64,000 nucleotides of DNA from Maea johnstoni (GCA_963942565.1 CAWWDR010000748.1:16390-80389), one strand, 5' to 3'. Shown: positions 46,231 to 58,570, counted from the stretch's first letter. Notes: a model not told the origin generated them from the sequence alone. Made by a program: numbers and translations.

Positions 46231-47164
46231 TATTTGATACCAGAGTGTGTTCACATAATCACATTCTATAAACGCATGCTTAATGGTCTCAATGTATGTT
46301 TCGCATAGTGGACATATATTTGTTTCTGATAAATTCATGGTGTAAAGCTTATCTTTGATTGCTGTCCTTGAATGCAAGAGCTTAAATTGAAAATATTTTT
46401 GGTATGCACTCCCTTGACATTTCTTCAATTCTATAAAGGCCTTTTCTATTGTTTTGTAGTTAATTTCCTCTTTTAGTACTGTCTCCCATTTTTCCTTAAC
46501 TTCTTTAATAATGTTTCCATTATAGTTCATTAATCGGTTATAAATTCTGCCACAGCCTTTCTGGGCTAGGCCTACCTCGAACAGTATTCTTGGTAAAAAT
46601 GGACCATGTAGTTTTGCATATTGTCCATCTATTTGCAGCACTTTTTTAATTGAAAACCTTAATCTTGAGTAGTCAAGGAAGTGCATATATAAATCTCTAG
46701 TTTTCAATTCCTCTAGAGTTAATATTTCCCCTTCTTCATCTAAGATGTCATTTATTATTGTGATACCTTTGTTCTCCCATTTTTTCCGGTATTCAATGTT
46801 AATGATGGCCTTTGTGCGCCGATGTGCCTTTAAGAAATCATTCATTCATTCATTCAATGTTAATGACACTGTTATGCCATAAAGGCATGTTTTTTTAACT
46901 GCATGGTATTGTTATATTTTATTCCAGTATTGAGTTTTATAATACTTTGTACCATGTCATACCAAAACTTATTTTTTATAGTACCTAAAATTCTTTTTTG
47001 GAAATTTGTGTCCGTATTTTAGTATATCAGTTATACCGTATTGTATGGGAAATTCGGCCCATCCTAGTGTTTGATTTGTTAGTCTTTTAAACCATGATAT
47101 TTTTAGGGATGCATCGAAGATTTTCAAATTTGTCATCTTAAGCCCTCCTACATTAGGTAAAGTT
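46231..47164 (-). mobile_element. Antisense Tx1/L1 fragment, array copy 1
   Basis: The minus strand encodes the C-terminal part of an L1-type ORF2: LPNVGGLKMTNLKIFDASLK, ISWFKRLTNQTLGWAE and, after the tail insertion, NICPLCETYIETIKHAFIEC (a CX2C...HX4C motif). It abuts the LINE D tail. Confidence 0.8.
46806..46851 (+). mobile_element. 46-bp LINE tail insertion with 15-bp target duplication
   Basis: Only the last bases of the I-superfamily LINE (TGGCCTTTGTGCGCCGATG to the ATTC repeats) are inserted in the L1. ATTCAATGTTAATGA occurs at 46791-46805 and 46852-46866. Confidence 0.8.
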
Positions 47165-47203
47165 GCCAAGAAGGATCAAACGGATCCTTCTCAGTACATA
47201 AGT

Positions 47204-48049
47204 TTGCACAATGAGGTGAAGGATGTCTTTCGAGACTATGATTTCATCTACACTGATGGCTCTGTTGCAGATGACAAGGCTGCAGCAGCAGCAGTCATTG
47301 ACAATTATTCTTCCATTGAACGTCTTCCAGATAAGTCCTCTATATTTTCTGCCGAGTTGCATGCTCTCTATCTAGCTCTTGATAGGGTGGAGACGGCAGA
47401 TGATGATGAAAGGAATTTTATTATTTTCTCTGATTCAAAGTCTGCTCTTCAGGCCATTTCGGGCCAAGACTGGACACATCCTCTTGTCCTCTACATACTG
47501 GAACGCCTCAATTGGCTAGTACAGTACCAAGAGAAAAGAATTTTATTTTACTGGATTCCCAGTCATGTTGGCATCAGGGGTAATGAAAAGGCAGATGCTG
47601 CTGCCAAGGCTGGTCTTTCAAGAAGAGTCACAGATGTTCCAATTCCTTATGGTGATTTTAAAAAACACATCAATGTCCTTTTAAAACGCAAATGGCAGTC
47701 TCAGTGGGATGAGGCTGTAAACAACAAACTACATGCAATTCATCCACAGCTGGGTCTTTGGCCTGGAGGTTCTCGAATCATTAGGCGTGAGGAGAGTGTT
47801 TTAACAAGAATCCGAATTGGTCACACTCATTTGACTCACTGCTTCCTTTTAAAAGGGGAAGATCCTCCACAATGTACAGCGTGTGATTGTCAATTGACTG
47901 TCAAGCATATTTTATTTGAGTGTGTTGATTTTATTGAATCTAGAAATAGACATTTTAGTGTAAATAGCTTTAGGGAACTCTTTGAAAAGGTTCCCCCAGA
48001 TAGCATTTTATCTTATTTACATGAGATTGGTCAGTTTTACCGATTGTAA
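47204..48049 (+). CDS. LINE RNase H fragment, array copy 2
   Basis: Same frame as 44396-45241, ending GQFYRL. The upstream RT part is cut off by the array junction. Confidence 0.75.
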   Translation: MHNEVKDVFRDYDFIYTDGSVADDKAAAAAVIDNYSSIERLPDKSSIFSAELHALYLALDRVETADDDERNFIIFSDSKSALQAISGQDWTHPLVLYILERLNWLVQYQEKRILFYWIPSHVGIRGNEKADAAAKAGLSRRVTDVPIPYGDFKKHINVLLKRKWQSQWDEAVNNKLHAIHPQLGLWPGGSRIIRREESVLTRIRIGHTHLTHCFLLKGEDPPQCTACDCQLTVKHILFECVDFIESRNRHFSVNSFRELFEKVPPDSILSYLHEIGQFYRL

Positions 48050-48263
48050 AACCTTTTAAGAATTTGTAGTTTCTTTTGAAACAACCTGTTATGCGGAAAT
48101 TATATTTTGAAGTTGTTCATTGTTTTGTGATCATTTTTATTCATTTATTGCTTTGTTATTGTTTTCAACAATAACAAAGGACCATTGTTTCACACAATTT
48201 TTATGGCACTAAATGGCCTTTGTGCGCCGATGTGCCTTTAAGAAATCATTCATTCATTCATTC

Positions 48264-49038
48264 CTTTACATACTGGAACGCCTCAACTGGCTAGTACAGT
48301 ACCAAGATAAAATAATTTTATTTTACTGGATTCCCAGTCACGTTGGCATCATAGGAAATGAAAAGGCAGATACTGCTGCCAAAGCTGGTCTTTCGAAAAG
48401 AGTCACAAATGTTCCCATTCCTTATGGTGATTTTAAAAAGCACATCAATATCCTTTTAAAACGCAAATGGCAGTCTCAGTGGGATGAGGCAGCAAACAAC
48501 AAACTACATGAGATTCATCCTCAGCTGGGTCTTTGGCCTGGAGGTTCTCGAATCATTAGACGTGAGGAGAGTGTTTTAGCAAGAATTCGAATTGGTCACA
48601 CTCATTTGACTCACTGCTTCCTTTTGAAAGGGGAAGATCCTCCACAATGTATAGCGTGTGACTGTGAATTGACTATCAAACCTATTTTATTTGAGTGTGT
48701 CGATTTTATTGAGTCCAGTAATTGACATTTTAATGTAGATACCTTCAAGGAACTCTTTGAAAAGGTTCCTCCAGACAGCATTTTATATTATTTACATGAG
48801 ATTGGTCTGTTTTACCGATTGTAAAACCTTTTAAGAATTTATAGTTTCTTTTGAAACAGTCTGTTATACGGAAATTATATTTTGAAGTTGTTCATTGTTT
48901 TGTGATCATTTTTATTCATCTATTGCTTTGTTATTGTTTTCAACAATAACACAGGACCATTGTTTTACACAATTTTTATGGCACTAAATGGCCTTTGTGC
49001 GCTGATGTGCCTTTAAGCAATCATTCATTCATTCATTC
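48264..49038 (+). mobile_element. LINE D fragment, array copy 2
   Basis: Copy of 45456-46230. Confidence 0.8.
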
Positions 49039-49972
49039 TATTTGATACCAGAGTGTGTTCACATAATCACATTCTATAAACGCATGCTTAATGGTCTCAA
49101 TGTATGTTTCGCATAGTGGACATATATTTGTTTCTGATAAATTCATGGTGTAAAGCTTATCTTTGATTGCTGTCCTTGAATGCAAGAGCTTAAATTGAAA
49201 ATATTTTTGGTATGCACTCCCTTGACATTTCTTCAATTCTATAAAGGCCTTTTCTATTGTTTTGTAGTTAATTTCCTCTTTTAGTACTGTCTCCCATTTT
49301 TCCTTAACTTCTTTAATAATGTTTCCATTATAGTTCATTAATCGGTTATAAATTCTGCCACAGCCTTTCTGGGCTAGGCCTACCTCGAACAGTATTCTTG
49401 GTAAAAATGGACCATGTAGTTTTGCATATTGTCCATCTATTTGCAGCACTTTTTTAATTGAAAACCTTAATCTTGAGTAGTCAAGGAAGTGCATATATAA
49501 ATCTCTAGTTTTCAATTCCTCTAGAGTTAATATTTCCCCTTCTTCATCTAAGATGTCATTTATTATTGTGATACCTTTGTTCTCCCATTTTTTCCGGTAT
49601 TCAATGTTAATGATGGCCTTTGTGCGCCGATGTGCCTTTAAGAAATCATTCATTCATTCATTCAATGTTAATGACACTGTTATGCCATAAAGGCATGTTT
49701 TTTTAACTGCATGGTATTGTTATATTTTATTCCAGTATTGAGTTTTATAATACTTTGTACCATGTCATACCAAAACTTATTTTTTATAGTACCTAAAATT
49801 CTTTTTTGGAAATTTGTGTCCGTATTTTAGTATATCAGTTATACCGTATTGTATGGGAAATTCGGCCCATCCTAGTGTTTGATTTGTTAGTCTTTTAAAC
49901 CATGATATTTTTAGGGATGCATCGAAGATTTTCAAATTTGTCATCTTAAGCCCTCCTACATTAGGTAAAGTT
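49039..49972 (-). mobile_element. Antisense Tx1/L1 fragment, array copy 2
   Basis: Copy of 46231-47164, including the 46-bp tail insertion at 49614-49659. Confidence 0.8.
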
Positions 49973-50011
49973 GCCAAGAAGGATCAAACGGATCCTTCTC
50001 AGTACATAAGT

Positions 50012-50857
50012 TTGCACAATGAGGTGAAGGATGTCTTTCGAGACTATGATTTCATCTACACTGATGGCTCTGTTGCAGATGACAAGGCTGCAGCAGCAGC
50101 AGTCATTGACAATTATTCTTCCATTGAACGTCTTCCAGATAAGTCCTCTATATTTTCTGCCGAGTTGCATGCTCTCTATCTAGCTCTTGATAGGGTGGAG
50201 ACGGCAGATGATGATGAAAGGAATTTTATTATTTTCTCTGATTCAAAGTCTGCTCTTCAGGCCATTTCGGGCCAAGACTGGACACATCCTCTTGTCCTCT
50301 ACATACTGGAACGCCTCAATTGGCTAGTACAGTACCAAGAGAAAAGAATTTTATTTTACTGGATTCCCAGTCATGTTGGCATCAGGGGTAATGAAAAGGC
50401 AGATGCTGCTGCCAAGGCTGGTCTTTCAAGAAGAGTCACAGATGTTCCAATTCCTTATGGTGATTTTAAAAAACACATCAATGTCCTTTTAAAACGCAAA
50501 TGGCAGTCTCAGTGGGATGAGGCTGTAAACAACAAACTACATGCAATTCATCCACAGCTGGGTCTTTGGCCTGGAGGTTCTCGAATCATTAGGCGTGAGG
50601 AGAGTGTTTTAACAAGAATCCGAATTGGTCACACTCATTTGACTCACTGCTTCCTTTTAAAAGGGGAAGATCCTCCACAATGTACAGCGTGTGATTGTCA
50701 ATTGACTGTCAAGCATATTTTATTTGAGTGTGTTGATTTTATTGAATCTAGAAATAGACATTTTAGTGTAAATAGCTTTAGGGAACTCTTTGAAAAGGTT
50801 CCCCCAGATAGCATTTTATCTTATTTACATGAGATTGGTCTGTTTTACCGATTGTAA
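50012..50857 (+). CDS. LINE RNase H fragment, array copy 3
   Basis: As 47204-48049 but ending GLFYRL, the form in copies A and B. Confidence 0.75.
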   Translation: MHNEVKDVFRDYDFIYTDGSVADDKAAAAAVIDNYSSIERLPDKSSIFSAELHALYLALDRVETADDDERNFIIFSDSKSALQAISGQDWTHPLVLYILERLNWLVQYQEKRILFYWIPSHVGIRGNEKADAAAKAGLSRRVTDVPIPYGDFKKHINVLLKRKWQSQWDEAVNNKLHAIHPQLGLWPGGSRIIRREESVLTRIRIGHTHLTHCFLLKGEDPPQCTACDCQLTVKHILFECVDFIESRNRHFSVNSFRELFEKVPPDSILSYLHEIGLFYRL

Positions 50858-51071
50858 AACCTTTTAAGAATTTGTAGTTTCTTTTGAAACAACCTGTTAT
50901 GCGGAAATTATATTTTGAAGTTGTTCATTGTTTTGTGATCATTTTTATTCATTTATTGCTTTGTTATTGTTTTCAACAATAACAAAGGACCATTGTTTCA
51001 CACAATTTTTATGGCACTAAATGGCCTTTGTGCGCCGATGTGCCTTTAAGAAATCATTCATTCATTCATTC

Positions 51072-51846
51072 CTTTACATACTGGAACGCCTCAACTGGCT
51101 AGTACAGTACCAAGATAAGATAATTTTATTTTACTGGATTCCCAGTCACGTTGGCATCATAGGAAATGAAAAGGCAGATACTGCTGCCAAAGCTGGTCTT
51201 TCGAAAAGAGTCACAAATGTTCCCATTCCTTATGGTGATTTTAAAAAGCACATCAATATCCTTTTAAAACGCAAATGGCAGTCTCAGTGGGATGAGGCAG
51301 CAAACAACAAACTACATGAGATTCATCCTCAGCTGGGTCTTTGGCCTGGAGGTTCTCGAATCATTAGACGTGAGGAGAGTGTTTTAGCAAGAATTCGAAT
51401 TGGTCACACTCATTTGACTCACTGCTTCCTTTTGAAAGGGGAAGATCCTCCACAATGTATAGCGTGTGACTGTGAATTGACTATCAAACCTATTTTATTT
51501 GAGTGTGTCGATTTTATTGAGTCCAGTAATTGACATTTTAATGTAGATACCTTCAAGGAACTCTTTGAAAAGGTTCCTCCAGACAGCATTTTATATTATT
51601 TACATGAGATTGGTCTGTTTTACCGATTGTAAAACCTTTTAAGAATTTATAGTTTCTTTTGAAACAGTCTGTTATACGGAAATTATATTTTGAAGTTGTT
51701 CATTGTTTTGTGATCATTTTTATTCATCTATTGCTTTGTTATTGTTTTCAACAATAACACAGGACCATTGTTTTACACAATTTTTATGGCACTAAATGGC
51801 CTTTGTGCGCTGATGTGCCTTTAAGCAATCATTCATTCATTCATTC
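51072..51846 (+). mobile_element. LINE D fragment, array copy 3
   Basis: Copy of 45456-46230. Confidence 0.8.
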
Positions 51847-54800
51847 TATTTGATACCAGAGTGTGTTCACATAATCACATTCTATAAACGCATGCTTAAT
51901 GGTCTCAATGTATGTTTCGCATAGTGGACATATATTTGTTTCTGATAAATTCATGGTGTAAAGCTTATCTTTGATTGCTGTCCTTGAATGCAAGAGCTTA
52001 AATTGAAAATATTTTTGGTATGCACTCCCTTGACATTTCTTCAATTCTATAAAGGCCTTTTCTATTGTTTTGTAGTTAATTTCCTCTTTTAGTACTGTCT
52101 CCCATTTTTCCTTAACTTCTTTAATAATGTTTCCATTATAGTTCATTAATCGGTTATAAATTCTGCCACAGCCTTTCTGGGCTAGGCCTACCTCGAACAG
52201 TATTCTTGGTAAAAATGGACCATGTAGTTTTGCATATTGTCCATCTATTTGCAGCACTTTTTTAATTGAAAACCTTAATCTTGAGTAGTCAAGGAAGTGC
52301 ATATATAAATCTCTAGTTTTCAATTCCTCTAGAGTTAATATTTCCCCTTCTTCATCTAAGATGTCATTTATTATTGTGATACCTTTGTTCTCCCATTTTT
52401 TCCGGTATTCAATGTTAATGATGGCCTTTGTGCGCCGATGTGCCTTTAAGAAATCATTCATTCATTCATTCAATGTTAATGACACTGTTATGCCATAAAG
52501 GCATGTTTTTTAACTGCATGGTATTGTTATATTTTATTCCAGTATTGAGTTTTATAATACTTTGTACCATGTCATACCAAAACTTATTTTTTATAGTACC
52601 TAAAATTCTTTTTTGGAAATTTGTGTCCGTATTTTAGTATATCAGTTATACCGTATTGTATGGGAAATTCGGCCCATCCTAGTGTTTGATTTGTTAGTCT
52701 TTTAAACCATGATATTTTTAGGGATGCATCGAAGATTTTCAAATTTGTCATCTTAAGCCCTCCTACATTAGGTAAAGTTTCTAAGATGTCTCTTCTAAAT
52801 TTTGGTGTTCCATTTTTCCAGATAAAATTTTTAAATATTGTTTCCAGTCTAGATAGTAGTTCTAAAGAAGGTGAGGGGAGGGACAGCAGAACATGAGTTA
52901 TCTTTGATATAAGTAAACTTTTTATGACTATTATTTTGCCATATGGCGTTAAATTCCTGGCATTCCATAAAGTAATGAGTCTTTGTATCTCCCCAATTTT
53001 GGATTCTATATTTAAGTCTGTGATCTTATCCAGGTTATTCACGTCGTAATTAATCCCTAATGATGTAAATTTCTGTGTCCAATCTAAGTGTAAGTCATTG
53101 CATAAAGTTGTCCCGCTGTCCCTCCATACCCCAAGCTTTGCTACTTTTGTTTTTTCTTTGTTTACCTTTAAGCCACTGATCTGTTCGAATTCTTTTAGGA
53201 TCTGCATACAGCCTTTTAATACTTTGTTCGTTTCCTTTTAAAAATAAAGTAGTATCGTCCACGTACAATGAAGTTTTGTGTTGTTGTTTATGTATTGTAA
53301 TGCCTTCAATTTCTTTTTTTGACCTGATGGCTTCCACGAGTATTTCTGCTGCAAGTACAAAGAGTTAGGGGGATATCGGATCCCCCTGCCTGCAGCCCCT
53401 TTCTAAAATATTTTTTTTTGAGAAGTGCCCATTCTGCAGTATCTTAGACGTTGAACCTTCTTGTAAGGATTTTATCCATTGAATAGTCTCATCTCCAAAA
53501 TTGAATATTTTTAAAGTTTTAATTATAAAGTCCCACGAAATAGAGTCAAACGCCTTCTCAAAGTCTATTTATATTATTAAATGTTTTGAATTTTGATTGT
53601 TGCAAGCATTTATTATATCATACATGAGCCTGGAATTTTCACCTATAAATCTCCCATTAATGAACCCTTTTTGATCGTAATGAATTAATTTAGGAAGATA
53701 TGCTTTTATTCTATATGCTATTATACTAGAGAAAAATTTATAAATTGAATTTAGAAGTTATTGGTCACCAATTTTTCAATTTATGTCTAACTTTCCCCCC
53801 TTTGGGTATACATGTAATTGTTCCTTCTAGCTGGGCTGGGTTTAGGCGATTCTTTAATCTATATGAATTTAATAATTTTAACAAGATTATCTTAATATTA
53901 TGCCAAAAGGTTTTATAAAACTCGTTGCTGAAGCCATCAGGCCCGGGGCTCTTATTATTTTTACTTTTCATAATTGTTTGTCCTAGTTCAACTATCGTGA
54001 TCTCTTTTTCTATGTCTTCCTTTTCTATTTCACTTAGCTTTGGTAGTTTTTCCTCTATCCTTTCAAAGCTTGTTTCATATATGTCTATGTTTCTCTTTTC
54101 TTTAAAGAGACTCTCATAAAACCTACGCATTTCCTCTAATATCATTTCAGGATTTTGTATTGTGATATTTCCAGATTTGAGTTCCCTAATATGTTTTGAT
54201 ACATAGTTTTTGTTTTCCAAATTCAAAAGGAATTTTGTGGGGTTTTCTCCTAAATTTGCATTTTTCCATCTAGATCTTATTAAAGCTCCTTTTAATTTGT
54301 AATTTCTTTATTCTTCCAAATCATTTTTCTTTTCTTTCAATGTTTGTATCCATTCGTCGTCATAAATATTACTAAGTATATCATTTTCCATTTCTTTGAT
54401 CTCTCTAACTAATTTAATCTCATTTGCATTTTGTCTCCTTTTTATTAGCAGCGTATTTCATTATTATATCCCTCAACTGAGCTTGTAGTACTTCCCACAT
54501 AAGTTCGATCATTATCATGAATTCTAAACTTAATTCTTTATAATTGTTGATGACAAAATCCGGACTATAGGGAGTACATGCTTATGTACATATAACTAAT
54601 TCTATTTCCTTTTCTATTTTTTCTTTTAATGTTAAATCCAGTAATAAGGAGTTATTTATTTTCCAGTTCCCCTTTCCCTTTTCATGCTTACTAATATTTA
54701 TGATTAAGTTTACTGGGGAGTGGTCTGACTTGTAACTGTTTTTTATGTTGGAGTCGCCATAAATATCTAAAAGTGTTTCTGAAATTAAAATGAAATTGAG

Positions 54801-54905
54801 CCTCGCCATTTTTTTGTAAAAGAGCTGTCTCCATGTGTACTTTTACTTTCTTTATCTGATGACAATTTTGGCAGGGAGTTATCGCCAAAATAACCAATCC
54901 TTATT
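51847..54905 (-). mobile_element. Tx1/L1-type LINE, ORF2, 5'-truncated and broken
   Basis: Reading right to left on the minus strand: the end of an APE endonuclease (MARLNFILISETLLDIYGDS, SDHSPVNL, 54582-54809). Next is the RT start (NKSPGPDGFSNEFYKTFW, 53765-54226), then the palm with YVDDTTLFL (53095-53337). Then SGLKVNKEKTKVAKLGVWRD through FRYYKK (52584-53207), and a C-terminal region with the NICPLC...HAFIEC motif (51847-52461). Stops and frameshifts separate these segments, and a 46-bp LINE tail (about 52422-52467) is inserted. Most of the endonuclease and ORF1 are missing. Confidence 0.85.
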
Positions 54906-54979
54906 TGGCTAGTTACAAGCATGATGGGGTTACAAGGAGTTAACTGGGCAACATGTACCAATACATCACAGACTTAGAC

Positions 54980-55173
54980 CAAGGTTCAACTTTCCCAGGG
55001 GCCCAGGGGCATATGCCCCTAGATTTTGCTGTGGGCCACTGGATTTTTCAGACTAGGGTCCTGCAAGAGTATATATATAGTAACCAGAAATTGGTTTTGA
55101 CCACAATTTTTTATCAAAAGACCTATTTTCAGGCCCCTAGCCTGAAATCTCAGTGTCAGACCTGGCAGAATGT
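54980..55173 (+). mobile_element. CAGGGT-ended repeat, copy 4
   Basis: It matches 18062-18237 (AACTTTCCCAGGGG to GTCAGACCTGG). The left end has decayed to CAAGGTTC. Confidence 0.55.
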
Positions 55174-55282
55174 TCATAACGATGTGGCCACTGCCTGATC
55201 AAGATGCAATCTTAACATGGTCCTTTAACTGATTCCATCTTACACGATAATCATAGTTTGCCTAGCCTAAATGTGATCACGC

Positions 55283-55958
55283 TGTAATATAATATTATAC
55301 AAATATGGCACTTGGGTGAGTGCAATATCAATTTTTATTGCACTCTGAAAAATGATATTGCACAAGGCGCTTGCGCCGAGTGCAATATCATTTTTCAGAG
55401 TGCAATAAAAATTGGTATTGCACGAAACCAAAGTGCCATATTTGTTTTATTATATGCCTACTGCTCATTCAAATAGAATAATTTACTAATTTAAAGAATT
55501 ATGAAAATGTAAATATTATTAATGTTTTTCCATTTCCGGGTTTTACCACAAACCATTGGGTTATTCTAATTTTCTAAGCTTTAATATATTCTTGTGTTAA
55601 TTCAGTAATATCGCAATCAAAATACTATAAATACCCGAAGAAGTCACATGCATTAGTTGTAGAAATTTAATGATTTATTCATTTAATCTAAAAATGTGTT
55701 TTACTAATTCCCTTCCTAATCATGATTTTTCAAGAAGCCCAAACTCTTCTGAGTTCCTCGTCTCAATTCACTTCTGTTGGCTTCCTTTTCAAGAGTTGAA
55801 GTTGAGAATTGAGCACATGAACTTGACAGCTCTGAGTCAGAGTGTTGGAAAATGATATTGCACCCCAATATCACTTTTGTAAGGTGGTCATGTGACCATG
55901 ATCTGACTAATCACAGCAGAGAATGAGCAGTAGGCATATGATAAAATATAATATTACA
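55283..55958. mobile_element. 676-bp hairpin-bearing element
   Basis: The outer ends TGTAATATAATATT and ATATAATATTACA are inverted. A 145-bp palindrome (55300-55444) lies at the left end. The body is then bounded by GCCTACTGCTCATTC (55456) and its inverse GAATGAGCAGTAGGC (55921). Same plan as the 15850-17520 elements: long hairpin at one end plus a body between inverted words. No protein is encoded. Confidence 0.65.
55300..55444. repeat. 145-bp palindrome
   Basis: The arms contain GTGCAATATCA and ATTTTTATTGCACTCTG words; the apex is GGCGCTTGCGCC. Confidence 0.85.
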
Positions 55959-56080
55959 CAGTGACCCAATTCAGATATACCAACCACTCCTGTTGATATC
56001 AGACCAACAATCTAGAGACTTGCATGTCTAAGATTATTCTAAATCCCTTCACTTTACATGCCTGGGTATGTTTACTTAAA

Positions 56081-56246
56081 TTAACCCTTCCTATGCTAAG
56101 ACTACATTCGTCCAAAGCAAAAGGACGCAAAGATTTTTAAAAAGCATCTAAACCCTGTCATGTTGGTATTTATTGGAAAGTTCTCACTGAGTACTCTCAG
56201 ATGAGTACCCATTTGCCAGGGTTTCGGTCATTTTTCAGGATTATAA
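56081..56246 (-). mobile_element. TTAA-ended MITE, copy 6, truncated
   Basis: TTAACCCTTCCTATGCTAAG at one end and 'ctctcagatgagtacccat' inside. The far end is lost near 56246. Confidence 0.6.
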
Positions 56247-56562
56247 TGTAATGTTGACATAATTATGTGATGACTTGACGAAACCTCTGGGAACCCTTAT
56301 TACTGTCAAAATATGTCTAACGTTAAACAAAATACTACTACAGACACAAATATATAATTATCGTATTCAATAACATGATATTATTGGAGTTATCATTAGG
56401 TATATACACTTAGAATATGGGACTTTTTCCATAAAAATGGTATAGCGAATTTCTCACTACATATGCCATGTTTCAATAAAAAACAACGCCTCATTGGATG
56501 TGTTGTTATTGACTTTTACCTTGTTAAAACACAAGCACACACACATGTACACACACACACAC

Positions 56563-56690
<128 letters not shown>

Positions 56691-57205
56691 TAGTTCTACT
56701 CTCTTATTTAATGATATTTTGTTCGTACTGCCTTGTCTCAGACTATGCTTGCTTTCTTTTCTACTAAATATATTCCCACTCTCTCTTGTATCTAATCCTA
56801 CTTTTAGTTTGTGGCTAGTTGCCTTTATTTAGTCTGATCTTACAGTTTATGTTTTGTTTAAGTTCCGACAATATTTCTGTATTTGTATATTTTGCATGTA
56901 ATGATACAGTCAATTAACTATACTATACTATGCTTTAACATAGGAGGCAATCTCAAAATGGCCAGATATCAACTATTTAAACCGAAGTGCCACTCCAAAA
57001 AGGATATTCAGTCGCCTCCCCCCCCCCCCCCCCCTAAAAACAAAAAAGAAAGAAGCTCCATCGAAGCCACAATACGTCCCAAAACTACTGTAGTTCAGTA
57101 CCGAACCCCTAGCACCCTTTTGACTGATTTCTGATTTTGTATAGGGGGCTAGGAACACATGCATATAGTAAGGTTCAGTATTATTGAACTACTGGCACTG
57201 ATGCA
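56691..57205. other. No recognised gene
   Basis: Contains a C-run of 17 at 57018-57034. The frame 56883-57134 through it has a proline run from the C tract and no domain. Confidence 0.35.
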
Positions 57206-57264
57206 TTTGTGAATTAGAATTAAACGCACCATCAGTGATGGTGTGTTTAATTTTAATTCACAAA
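57206..57264. repeat. 59-bp palindrome
   Basis: TTTGTGAATTAGAATTAAAC and GTTTAATTTTAATTCACAAA pair, with apex CACCATCAGTGATGGTG. Confidence 0.8.
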
Positions 57265-57593
57265 TTTAACACTAGATGGCTCATCTGTTAGTAGTGCTAT
57301 GTTGTGCTGCCATCTGTCGCACGTTATACTAATCAAAGCTGAGTATGGACTTGAAAATACTGCACCCCAAGTATGGCTACAGAAAAATAAACGAGACGGA
57401 TTTTTGACCACAAACCATTTGTGTACCGTACACCCATTTTTACTCTGCAGTGTACAAGATAAAGCGTGTGTTGCCGTCACTTAAAATGAATCATTGAAGG
57501 CTAGAATAGGCTGAGACGCATGTTTAGACATACCTCAGTGTGGTGTTACCAAATATCGTAGTACCTATATTTGAACTACGTGTATTACTTCTT

Positions 57594-57642
57594 ATAATAA
57601 TAATAATAATAATATAATGATAATAATTATAATAATAATAAT

Positions 57643-57680
<38 letters not shown>

Positions 57681-57735
57681 AAAGGATAATGATAGTAAAG
57701 GTAAAAGTAGTAGTAGTAGTAGTAGTAGTACTGCT
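57594..57735. repeat. (AAT)n then (AGT)n microsatellites
   Basis: AAT runs to about 57680, then AGT repeats at 57706-57731. Confidence 0.95.
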
Positions 57736-58200
57736 ACATGTACTACTACTACTCTTATCGTATCGTATATGTACTGAGTGTAATTGGCAATTACAAAATC
57801 AGACACATTATACAAACATATAAAGCATAAAAAGAAAGAATAATCAAAACAAGGAAAATAACTTAAAGGTTTCAAGAAAAATCTTAGAATATAACTTATA
57901 AATTAAAGAACCAAAGGGGGGAAAGCCCCAAACTCAAAATAACACGTTTATTATATAGCAAAAAACTGTGATGAGAACCACAATAGGTTTGTGGTATCAT
58001 TAGGCTTTTAGACCAAAATTATAGATGAGGACCTCGATAGGATGCGATATTTCACAAATCCCAAAAGATTAAAATATGACTATGTAATAGCCCCAGTACC
58101 ACATTACACGCTTTAGAAAGAGAAACATACTATTCAGGGCAGGTTTTGGATATGTAAACCATTGAAATACAGATGGGGCTTGTAGTACTGTATACACACT
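57736..58200. other. No recognised gene
   Basis: AT-rich spacer between microsatellite blocks; no supported coding frame. Confidence 0.35.
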
Positions 58201-58201
58201 G

Positions 58202-58420
58202 TACTACTACAACAACTACTACAACTACTACTACCATTACTACTACTACTAATAATAATATGAGTTATAATAATAGTAATGATAATAATATTTATAATAA
58301 TGATAACAATAATGCTATTTTTTCGTATTGATTGTTATTATTTTCTACTATAACAAAGGACCATTATTTTATACAGATGTTATGGTACTAAAGGGCCTTA
58401 AAGCAATCATTCATTCATTA

Positions 58421-58451
<31 letters not shown>

Positions 58452-58570
58452 CATTATTGTTATTATTATTATTATCATTATTGTTATTATTATTATTATT
58501 ATTATCATTATTATTATTAATAATAATATTATTACTGTTGTTATACTGATATTAATAAATAATAATGATG
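58202..58570. repeat. Trinucleotide arrays around a LINE tail
   Basis: ACT/AAT repeats to about 58320 and (ATT)n from 58418, on either side of a LINE 3' tail. Confidence 0.85.
58326..58417 (+). mobile_element. LINE 3'-tail-only insertion
   Basis: 'ctataacaaaggaccattatttta', 'tatggtactaaagggcc' and (ATTC)n correspond to the last roughly 100 bp of the I-superfamily LINE, with a decayed hairpin. The tail repeat runs into (ATT)n, which may have grown from it. Confidence 0.65.

Larger units (their letters stand above)
44357..47164. repeat. 2808-bp tandem unit, copy 1
   Basis: The unit is: LINE C 3' half, LINE D fragment, then antisense L1 fragment. The join to copy 2 is '...TTAGGTAAAGTT/GCCAAGAAGG', with at most 1-2 nt shared between the fused ends. 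Confidence 0.9.
47165..49972. repeat. 2808-bp tandem unit, copy 2
   Basis: I saw no difference from copy 1 at the positions compared. It ends with the same chimeric join at 49972/49973. Confidence 0.9.
49973..52779. repeat. 2807-bp tandem unit, copy 3
   Basis: It differs from copies 1 and 2 at a few bases: GLFYRL instead of GQFYRL, one A/G near 51119, and one T fewer in the run near 52505. At its right end the L1 continues without the chimeric join, so this is the original L1 junction. Confidence 0.9.

Noticed and set aside
44357-52779. Pure assembly error for the 2808-bp array
   Set aside because: Cannot be excluded, but small differences between copy 3 and the other two, and a consistent novel junction, argue for a real array.
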